Below, in pieces: positions 20,110-29,500 of a stretch of DNA of 64,000 bases. A model generated the notes under the pieces. That model did no database searches, was not told the origin of the DNA, and was given only the letters and a program-made list of their open reading frames with translations. The position numbers and the translations under genes were made by a program. The stretch is from Actinernus sp. WN-2022 (Eukaryota; Cnidaria; Anthozoa; Actiniaria; Actinernidae), in the NCBI GenBank assembly GCA_030867875.1, contig JAOWCC010000064.1:38152802-38216801 (forward strand), given 5' to 3'. The stretch's first letter is position 1. Every line of letters begins with the position of its first letter.

Positions 20110-21990
20110 AATCAGGCTAGTTGATATTCGATACTATCGGATATTTTCTAATTAGATATCTATTAGAGAAAGGTCTCCCTCTCCTCTGAAGGACGTCGAT
20201 ATTGGATATTATCGGATATTTTCTAATTAGATATCTATTAGATAAAGGTCTCTCTGTCTTCTGCGGAGAGGGTCGATATTCGATACTATCGGATATTATC
20301 GGATATTTTCTAATTAGATATCTATTAGATAAAGGTCTCCCTCTCCTCTGAAGGACGTCGATATTCGATACTATCGGATATTTTCTAATTAGATATCTAT
20401 TAGATAAAGGTCTCTCTGTCTTCTTCCGAGAGAGTTGATATTCGATATTATCGGATATTTTCTAATTAGACATGTATTAGATATCTATTAGACAAAGGTC
20501 TCCCTCTCCTCTGAAGGACGTCGATATTCGATATTATCGACTATTTTCAGGAGCCCATTACCAGGAGCGACCATCTTCCCCACTGTGTCTGTACCCCAGC
20601 ACAGAGGTAGATGAGGCTATTTTTAGCATTGCGTTTCGCGCGAAAAAGAACAAAGGTAGGCTATTCTTAGCCAATCAGATATCATTCTTCTCACTTTCAA
20701 CGCGGGAATTCGAATTGCTGGTTTTCACTCAATCCCCAGAGATTCAAGTGTTGGTGCCCCAACAAAAGAAGCTAACGAGGAATCTATTGTTTAAGGGCAC
20801 CAACTTGGCGGCAACCTCTTTTCGCGGGAATTTCGAATCTAAAAATAGCGTCATCTACTCCTGTGCTGGGGACCCCACCCATAACAGAGGAACGCTCCTG
20901 GTAATGGGCTCCTGCTATTTTCTAATTAGACATCTATTAGATATCTACTAGAAAAAGGTATCTCCCCTCTGTGAAGGAGGTTAATATTCGATATTATCCG
21001 ATATTAGCGACTATTTTCTAATTAGACATCTATTAGATATCTATTAGACAAAGGTCTCTCTCCTCTGTGAAGGAGGTTGATATTCGATATTATCGACTAT
21101 TTTCTAATTAGACATCTATTAGATATCTATTAGACAAAGGTCTCTCTCCTCTGTGAAGGAGGTTGATATTCGATATTATCGACTATTTTCTAATTAGACA
21201 TCTATTAGATATCTATTAGACAAAGGTCTCTCTCCTCTGTGAAGGAGGTTGATATTCGATATTATCGACTATTTTCTAATTAGACATCTATTAGATATCT
21301 ATTAGACAAAGGTCTCTCTCCTCTGTGAAGGAGGTTGATATTCGATATTATCGACTATTTTCTAATTAGACATCTATTAGATATCTATTAGACAAAGGTC
21401 TCTCTCCTCTGTGAAGGAGGTTGATATTCGATATTATCGACTATTTTCTAATTAGACATCTATTAGATATCTATTAGACAAAGGTCTCTCTCCTCTGTGA
21501 AGGAGGTTGATATTCGATATTATCGACTATTTTCTAATTAGACATCTATTAGATATCTACTAGACAAATGTCTCTCTCCTCTGTGAAGGAGGTTTATATT
21601 CGATATTATCCGATATTATCGACTATTTTCTAATTAGACATCTATTAGATATCTATTAGACAAAGGTCTCTCTCCTCTGTGAAGGAGGTTGATATTCGAT
21701 ATTATCCGATATTGACTATTTTCTAATTAGACATCTATTAGATATCTATTAGACAAAGGTCTCTCTCCTCTGTGAAGGAGGTTGATATTCGATATTATCG
21801 ACTATTTTCTAATTAGACATCTATTAGATATCTACTAGACAAATGTCTCTCTCCTCTGTGAAGGAGGTTTATATTCGATATTATCCGATATTATCGACTA
21901 TTTTCTAATTAGACATCTATTAGATATCTATTAGACAAAGGTCTCTCTCCTCTGTGAAGGACGCTGATATTCGATATTATCGATATTTAT
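20110..21990. repeat. 86-bp satellite array (ATATC/AATTAGACATC)
   Basis: The unit begins TTGATATTCGATATTATCG, passes CTAATTAGACATCTATTAG and ends CTCTCTCCTCTGTGAAGGAG. The spacing of the GAAGGAGG word is exactly 86 bp in the regular part (20930-21990, about 12 copies). The earlier part (20110-20540) has older, more variable units. Some units carry an extra CCGATATTATC. Partial units lie at 17555-17690 and 25560-25800. Confidence 0.9.
20548..20914. mobile_element. MITE inside the satellite, 7-bp duplication CTATTTT
   Basis: Ends CAGGAGCCCATTACCAGG and its exact complement; CTATTTT flanks both sides (20541-20547, 20915-20921). 367 bp. TIRs of 22 bp are perfect, so the insertion is recent. The 7-bp duplication suggests a hAT- or P-like enzyme. 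Confidence 0.8.
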
Positions 21991-22374
21991 TTTTTGAACA
22001 TTTTTAAACTGGTTTAAGTTTTAGAACATGTTAAAACTGGTTTAAATATAAAAGATTCTAGAAAGGATTTTTTATTTGTTTATGATTAATAAAGGGGTTT
22101 ATTTATTTATTTAGTTTGGGGGGGGGGGATTAAAAGGGAAAAATTCCACCCACCCCTCCCCTACAAAATATTTTTGACTCCTCACCCCTCCCCTCTACTT
22201 TCTCCAACCATCCACCTCAACATTTTATCTAGAAGAAAACTTCTAGGAAATAGGTAAACAGTATCTTAAAGTAACAAGTGCCGAGGATCTTGAAGTAAAT
22301 CCTCGTAGTACCCGTTAGACTGCTTTACAATTGGAATAAAACACTGACTAGAAGAAAATGGAAGTGCGCAAATA

Positions 22375-22565
22375 ACAAACTTCTAACTTCTTTCCTGACA
22401 AGAAAGAAGTGGCTTAAAAAAACTCTGAAATTCTAACGGGACATGAAATAACCATAGGAGCTGATCGATCCAAGTCAGGAACCAGCTAATCCACAGAACG
22501 AATTGGAATTCAGCATGTTGGTTTTTGTATGTGGAGGGAGGTAAACCGGAGAAAAACCCACAGAG
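22375..22565 (-). mobile_element. tRNA-derived SINE, copy 2 (3' part)
   Basis: Minus strand; matches the body and 3' end of the SINE at 35744-35995 (TTTCTCCGGTTTACCTCCCTCC, GATCTGTGG-type words, ending in CCCGTTAGAAATTC-like sequence). The tRNA-like head is lost. Confidence 0.65.
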
Positions 22566-22584
22566 CAAGGGAGAGATAATAAAA

Positions 22585-22808
22585 TTAGGCTTTTTAGGGC
22601 TAGATCACCGAATGCAGAAAAATAATGCTTCTTCGATGGTCCTGTGAACTAATCCAAACCCTACCCCTATATTTCAAAACACCCTAACCGTCAACAACGG
22701 GTGCCTACTAATTTATGTTTTTTTTAGAGCTATAGTCAGTAAATTAGGCCGGCTTTTAGGGCTAGCAAGATCACTGAAAAACACAGAAAACTAATACTTC
22801 TTCGGAAC
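22585..22808. repeat. Diverged direct duplication with AATGCTTCTTCGATGG word
   Basis: Two related blocks (from about 22585 and 22750) share TTAGGGCTAG and GCAGAAAAATAATGCTTCTTC-type sequence; a third copy of the word lies at 25340-25375. Probably part of the ends of the element 22809-25331. Confidence 0.4.
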
Positions 22809-23039
22809 GACTGCAGAATACCCCACCACAGCAAGCTGTATTGTAGAAATGTCAACGCGTCTACGCGTCAACTTGGGTGGAATACACATCCAACGTATAG
22901 AGAGCTGATTGTCGAGTCAACGCGTCATCGTGTCAACGAGTAGACTGCGGTTGATTGTAGAACGAAGGTAGTAATATATATAGAGTACACTTTATTCATG
23001 GCAACGCGTCAACGCGTCAACAAGTAGACTGCGGTTGAT

Positions 23040-25085
23040 AATAATAATAATACATACGTTTTAGGAGCATTATACAGCGCTCAATGCTCTTACAATATCA
23101 ATGATGGTAATTAACTAAAAATAATAAAAACTATCTACTTACACGTGTTCTAGTAATATCGAGCAAGCTATTTAAAAAGAAAAGTCTTTAACTTAGATTT
23201 AAATACATTAACAGTGTCGGCACTCCTGATGTTAGACGGAAGAGAGTTCCAAAGTCTTGGAGCGCAGATCGAGAATGCTCTATCACCATAAGACACAGTA
23301 TACGTATTTGACAACAAGTTATAACTAGATGATCTTAAAGTAAGGGCTGGCTTATATCTCTGTAGCAGATCAGAAATATAATCTGGGGCCAGACTACCAT
23401 ATATGGAGAGCTTGACGGAGTACACGGTTGATATGTTCTTATTTCTTTGTTTTAGCGACTAGCCGAGCGGCAGTGTTCTATAAGCGCTGTAGCTTAGCAC
23501 TGTTGCAACAGTCCAGACGGGAAGTAATAAAAGCGTGCACCAACTTCTCACAGTCTCCTTGACACAGATACTTGCAAATTCTTCCAATGTTATGGATAGC
23601 AAAAGAAGCTGACTTGCAAATGTTGTTTATGTGAGTATAGTCAGTATAAAGTGACTGTCCAAAGCAATGCCAAGATCACGGGCGACAGGAACCGGAGCAA
23701 TGATAGTACCATCAATGGATATACCTGCATGGCATCGGCTCACACTGTATATGAACCGAGATGAGAGATGGACGATCTCAGTCTTATATACGCGAGTTTG
23801 TTGGCAGTGCACCAGATTAAGATACCTTTAACACATAGTTCCAATTTGGCTAATGTAGCAGATCGATCATATGTAGAGTTAACACTGAGTTACATATATA
23901 GAGTTGGGTGTCATCTGCATACATCATGCAATCGAGGTTATGCGCCTTGATCAAATCCTCCAACGGTGCGAAATATAGGGAGAACAAAAGCGGCCCCAGT
24001 ACAGAACACTCTAGTACGCCATACTGTATTGTCATGCTGGTGGAGACGGTATTTCTGACGACTGATTGTACTCTGTTAGTGAGGTATGACCGGAACCATG
24101 CTAGCACTGTGCCTCTGATCCCATAATGATGCTGAAGTCTCTCCAGAAGGAGAGCATGGTCAATCGTGTCGAATGCGGAGTATAAGTCAAGCAAAACTAA
24201 CTCCACCTCACGCCGAGAATCGATGGCGCGGAGAATGACGTTCATCAAGACCCTGTGTTACCAAAATAGTTATTTTATAAGAGCTCAGTTCCCGAACTTG
24301 GAATACACTTCCACACGAACTGCGTAAATCAGATATCTCTTTACCTAAGTTTAGATCATTACTATTTAAATATTACGTGTCTGCCATCACTTCTGTATTT
24401 GACATCGAGAACCCTAGGTCTTGGAAGTCTGTATGTCTGAAATGTCACCAGGCAAGACAGTTAACCGCACCTCTCCAATGCTGCTTTTAGGTTGAAATAG
24501 GTATTGTAATTAGATCATTTATTGTAATTTTATTTTTCATAGGAAACCAACGTAATTGGCTAACGCTGTGTTGGTTCTCCTGGCCTCTATGTTTTGTTTG
24601 TTGCCATTTTACTTTATTCTATTTTGTATCTTCTATTATGGCCGAAGTAAGTAAATAAAAAATAAAATAAAAAAACAAAAAACAAAAAACAAAAAAATAG
24701 CATTGCTGTCTCCGTATTTGGAAATAGTCTATATGCTGACTGGAATTTAGCAAGCAGACCATTCCCCAAGAAGTAGTTCATATATATGCGCATGCATGCA
24801 TCGTCTGTGTAAAGGCAACCCGTTCCAGTAACTTACACAGAAAGGTTATATTTGTGATCGGACGGTAACTTGGAAATTCCTCCTGGTCAAGGTTGAACTT
24901 TTTCAGGATGGGTGTATGATGCCAGTTTTTAGAGACGAAGCTAAGGGTACACGCCCTCAGACAACGATGCATTGATGATTTTAGTAACTCGAGGAACGAG
25001 AAAATCAAGATCTTGCTTCATAAAGTGTGCAGGAACAGGGTCAAGCAAGCATGACTTTGCAGGAGACTTTCCAAGCATCTTGATT
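23040..25085 (-). mobile_element. CR1/L2-like LINE, degenerate ORF2
   Basis: Read on the minus strand from 25085: KMLGKSPAKSCLLDPVPAHF, then FPSYRPITNITFLCKLLERV, FQSAYRLFPNTETAML, [insertion 24697-24259], LVLLDLYSAFDTIDHALLLE, CSVLGPLLFSLYFAPL, MMYADDTQLY (RT catalytic box), GIALDSHF, and APRLWNSLPSNIRSADTVN, ending in a (TAA)n tail. All RT blocks occur in order, but frames shift several times. Dead element. Confidence 0.85.
24259..24697 (+). mobile_element. Second LINE fragment inserted inside the first, opposite strand
   Basis: Plus strand frame at about 24280-24489: SRTWNTLPHELRKSDISLPK and FRSLLFKYYV, the last segment of another non-LTR ORF2, followed by an A-rich tail at 24650-24697. 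It separates the ETAML and HRVLMN parts of the host LINE's RT, proving the order of insertion. Confidence 0.75.
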
Positions 25086-25949
25086 GTAGAACGAAGGTAG
25101 TAATATATAGAGTATACTTTATTCATGTCAACGAGTCATTGCGTCAACGAGTAGACTGCGGTTGATTGTATTACAAATATATTCAGCAAGACAGAGTATT
25201 TTATTCGTTGACGCGTTGACCCTCACACCAACTCGATTCATGTACATGTTTGACCGTGACAACGCGTGAACGCGTATGTTGACTGTCGATCAACCTGTAA
25301 GGTAGATTACGTGGTAGGGTATTCTGCAGTCTAGCCGAAAAATAATGCTTCTTCAATGGTCCTGTGAACTACATTTGTTATCCAAACCAACAATTTAAAT
25401 AAACCTAACCTTAGTAAGTTCCCTTTTCACATCTTGAAAGAAAAACTAGTTGAAGTTTATGAAGTTTAATATTTTTGAAAAAATAAAACCAGTTTTAAAA
25501 TGTTAGAAAAAAATTGCTGGTTTAAATATATTTAAACCAATGTATATATTTGAACTACAACATATTTATCAGATAAAGGTCTCTCTCCTCTATAAATGAA
25601 AAATATGAGATACTACAGGATATTAATATGATATTAGATCTAAAATATAAATAACCCCGTATTATCTTACATATCGATATTCTTCACTTCCACTATAAAT
25701 ATCGGATATTTCTTTCTAAAATATTTCATGAAAAATATCAGATACTAGATGATATTAAGGTGACATTAGACGAATGATAAATATCCGGTATTCGATATTC
25801 TGCAGATATCGCACCTACATGTCTTGATATACTATGACGTTGAGCAAACAATCGAAAGGCTTCCCGACAATCGGCTGACCAATCAGAACACTCGGTTCTC
25901 TCCTCTCCCACAAAGGTGATTTTGTCACTCTGAGCATGAGGCGTCCGTC

Positions 25950-25963
25950 GTCGCCATGACAAC
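25950..25963 (+). promoter_or_regulatory. RFX X-box (GTCGCCATGACAAC)
   Basis: The 14-mer is an imperfect palindrome fitting the RFX X-box pattern GTNNCCATGRNAAC at every fixed base. It is 36 bp before the start codon of the LRRC63-like gene. In animals such X-boxes near the transcription start mark genes used in cilia and sperm tails. Function is inferred. Confidence 0.65.
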
Positions 25964-25999
25964 AACAGTTCCTAAATCAGAAATCAAAATCAAATCAAC

Positions 26000-26516
26000 A
26001 TGGCGGCGACCGCAAGCTCTTCTCGACCAATGCCTCTTCTACGGCGTCCTTTACCCCCAAAGCAGCTATCCACTCCACCAAGATCTTTATCTCCATCACC
26101 TACGAGCCACTACGAGAAGGACAGCTATGACACTCGGTCCAAATCGCCCGTTTCTCCTTTACCGGGACGAACAAAGTCGAAGCTCTTTTCTCCCCTCAGA
26201 GGGCGCCAATACCACGGTGATGTTCCACTTCCCGATACTTCTGTTGTGCAGCCTTATAAGCCTCGTGGTCCTGCTCCCTTACCTGCTAGACCGCCAAAGA
26301 AAGTGAGAGAATATCCGGCCGATACAGTTATCAAAAATGTATACGAACGACCGCCCCCTAGATTCACTCTGAAGAACTTTATGCAACGCCTTCCATCGCG
26401 TTGCGGTGAAGACAGATTCGAAACAATGGTGTCGGAACAGAATTACGAAAAATTAACGAGTTGGTTTGCGGCCAATCGACCAAAACAGACGCAGGTTCAC
26501 AGCTTGGAGATTGACA
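26000..26516 (+). CDS. LRRC63: LRRC63-like exon 1: disordered N-terminus
   Basis: 172 codons. Rich in Pro, Ser, Arg (PPRSLSPSPTSHYEK, PLPARPPKKVREYP), then a more structured RFTLKNFMQRLPSRCGEDRF. The open frame continues past the GTAAGT donor at 26517 to 26590, but that part is intron. Confidence 0.85.
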
Positions 26517-29500
26517 GTAAGTTCTGTAGAGTCTTACTAGTAGTAGTATTCCCCCGGGGGGGGACTCTCCATAACAGTAGACGGGGGTGATCGTCGGCAA
26601 AATCAATTTTAACCGTAAGGGATAGCACATTGGGTGTGGTCAACAGCAAATTTACCCCTAAGAGATAGCACATTGGGTGTGGTCGAAGAAATTTTTAACC
26701 CTATTTGTTACCGACAATAAAGCCGGAAGTATTAAGCGATCAGTTTCAGTTGACTGTGTGGTTTACTGTAATATAAGTTCCGGGCCACCATTAGCGTGAG
26801 ACCCCCTAAGGGATAGCAGACTCTTTGAACACCCCTAAGGGATAGCAGATGGTAGAATTTTATACCCTAAGGGATAGGACGATCACCCCCGTCTACTGTT
26901 ATGGAGAGTCCCCCCCCCGGGAGTATTCCAGTATGGGTGCGTGAAGCCTGCAAGATATTTGATACCGTTTGTTATCAGTTCATCGATCATTATAATTAAT
27001 GAACCATTCCAACACGTAACAGTTTAATAAGGCTACGCAAAATATATTCAGATATTGTGCAGTTTAGTCAAGATACTTTTAACTTTTGTTGACAAAATAG
27101 TATTTCTTTGTGTTGATTTTGTTGATTATTAGATAATAATAATATTAATAGACTTTATTGGTTAATTATAAGAAACAATTACCGTACCAGTACTGGTGAT
27201 CGACGCGACCCAGTAGTTTACATTTGCGGCCCATTATAAAAACTAAAAGTATAGATAAGAATTACAGTATCGAAACTAGATACACGTAATAAGTAATATT
27301 CATTGTTAAAGATAATTTGCAATTTGTCCTAAAAGTAGACTAAATACTGAATAAAAATATTCTTGTAATGTTAAAATGTTTATGTTTGAAGTTATTGGAT
27401 AAAATGTTGTTGAATAAATGTTTCTTAAATTTACTTAGTTGGGAAATGTTTTTTGCATCGCTACTAATTAATGGTATTCCATAATCGAGTGCCGCTCGCA
27501 TGAAATGTGTGAAGCCCATAAGATAAAATCAACAACTGAATAACTAAATAATGACTAATGCACCTATCAGCGACTTCCCCGAGAGGTCGACCCCTGGGTA
27601 ACCACAGAGATATGTGGGGGAATACAGGAGGATTGAATGCAAACATGCCCCTGGGGCTAGGGAAATGCTCGCCTTTGTTTTAGGGTTGGAAAACTGGGGT
27701 GGGGGATTTGTTCAAATTGTTTTTGTCATGAAACTAACCACAGAGATTGTTTTTCTTCTTTAATAATGATATGAGATATACCAAGACTTTCTAGCTACCG
27801 AAACCAGGGTAGAATTTTGATGCCTGCATGCAAGTATTATTGACTTGGGCTACTTGTCGTACCTTGAGCAGTATAGACTGGGCACTAGTGCTTCACATGC
27901 TTTTCGCTTTGCTCAACAAAGTAGTCAATTCAGCTCCATCTCATTTTGTGCAAAATGATGGGGGATTGTAGGTCGTGGAAGATCTACCAGGGGACATTGA
28001 AAGGGATGATTCCCCTGCCCCTGAAAACACAATGGCACACTTCCCAGCACAGCTACATCCCTCAAATTTCTATATGTTAATCTTTTACCTGGTATCTTAA
28101 GTTTGTATCTGAAGAATATTTCAGAAATTCGATTTTACAGATTTTATTTGGCATCGGATTCCCATCAATTCACATACAAACACTGTATTTCATGCCATGT
28201 TTGCACCCCTTTCAAAATGTCGGAATTTACTGCAAACTGGTCTATTAAAACACTATGAAGATGCCAAGTTTTGTGTTAAAATAGAAATCAATGTGAATGT
28301 AACAAAACTCTATATTTGCACTCGGCCTCAACGAAACTCTAGATCTGTGCTCATTCATTGTGAAAAACTAAAATATGACATTTAGGTGAATCAAAGAAGC
28401 AGTATAAACACTAGATTCCAAGAGAAAACACTTTGTTCTGTCCTCACAGCTGTTGCCATTGTGGTTTCTTAATGTAGCAATGAAGGTGTGAATTTTTTTT
28501 GGGGGGGAAAATACATTCATGTGAGATATAACAGCAAAACTTAAAACATCTAAATTTTCTTGAAATAATTTTTTTGCAGGTTCCATTGAAGTACCAGATG
28601 TCACTCCAAGAAAGCCTCCAAGGCAACTATCTATAGGTACCTGTAATTAAGTTTCTAAATTTAATGTGGTGTGATTTTTCATTATTCCTGTTGACCAGCA
28701 GAAACCCATTTAGGAGTTTTCACCTTTGGCCATACACATGATTTAAATATCTAGTGGCCTCACGCACGATGTTGGTGATCACCTTTTCACATTTTACAGT
28801 CTAACACTAGATTTAGTGTCATAATTTCACCATGCTTTAATGTAGAAGCTTGATTTTTCACAGGAAGATGATGTAGTTCGTGTGCACCAAGCTTAAGAGG
28901 AGTGAAAATCGTTTTCTGAAGTTTCGAAACGATTTTTAAAATCACTTTTTTTCTAAAGCATACAACTTAATTTTAGCTGTTTTTGACCTATTTTTGATCC
29001 CAATAGAAAAACTTGGAAGTCACTCACCTTCGAAACAAGCCCCAACATCTGGGAAAATGTTGTACATTTGTGATGCACATTAACTATAGTTTCATTTGCA
29101 CTTCGTATTTTTTGTGGTTTGTTGATGGTTTTACAAACAATCCATTTTATAGCGTTAGACTGCCATTTAAATGCACAAAATTGCCAGATTTGCATATCGT
29201 GCCCTCAGGGCTTGATGTTCAGATCGAGCATCAAGGCACGATCATCGAGCCTTCAAAGTTCTAGATCGTGCCTTTTATGTTAGGCTCGATGAAGGCACCA
29301 TTAGGGCTCTATAAAGGCACGGTAATACACATATTCAGGCAAATTAGGCTCAATGAAGGCACGATCCAAGGCTCGATGAAGGCACAATGCCAGGCTCATA
29401 ACATTTGCATAATCACTGCACAAATCAACTTGAGTTGATCGCGAGCTATGAATTTCAGGCGGGACTACAAGAATGGATTTTTTAAAGTGAGAGAATTACC

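Larger units (their letters stand above)
17690..20119. mobile_element. TIR element carrying a RecQ-helicase-like fragment
   Basis: The left arm starts TAGCCTGATTTTCAGACGG and is matched for about 100 bp by the right arm (20025-20119). Removing it restores the satellite with a possible TA target. Just inside the left arm is a 64-codon fragment similar to the start of RecQ helicases. No transposase is visible, so the element is non-autonomous and appears to have captured host or viral-like helicase sequence. Confidence 0.7.
22809..25331. mobile_element. ACGCGT-rich element with inverted ends, split by a LINE
   Basis: Ends GACTGCAGAATACCCCACCA and the complement of GACTGCAGAATACCCTACCA. Just inside both ends are many GTCAACGCGT words and an ~85-bp direct repeat unit (ACTGCGGTTGATTGTAGAAC...). 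The LINE at 23040-25085 interrupts this unit at TTGA, which is found on both sides. Without the LINE the element would be about 480 bp. Confidence 0.6.
17524..25818. mobile_element. Large composite element with inverted ends around an ATATC-rich satellite
   Basis: The left end GTAGGCGCGATATCTGCA (17524) is mirrored at the right end (complement GTAGGTGCGATATCTGCA, ending 25818). Both ends run inward into the same GATATTATCGGATATT-type sequence. In between lie an 86-bp satellite and several later insertions (17690-20119, 20548-20914, 22809-25331, a SINE). I read it as one 8.3-kb structure whose core is satellite. No clear target duplication and no transposase. Confidence 0.55.

Noticed and set aside
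20930..21990. Regular spaced repeats resembling a CRISPR array
   Set aside because: The whole 86-bp unit is conserved with no variable spacers, and the context is a eukaryotic satellite.
23768..24126. Plus-strand open frames
   Set aside because: Antisense shadows of the LINE reverse transcriptase.
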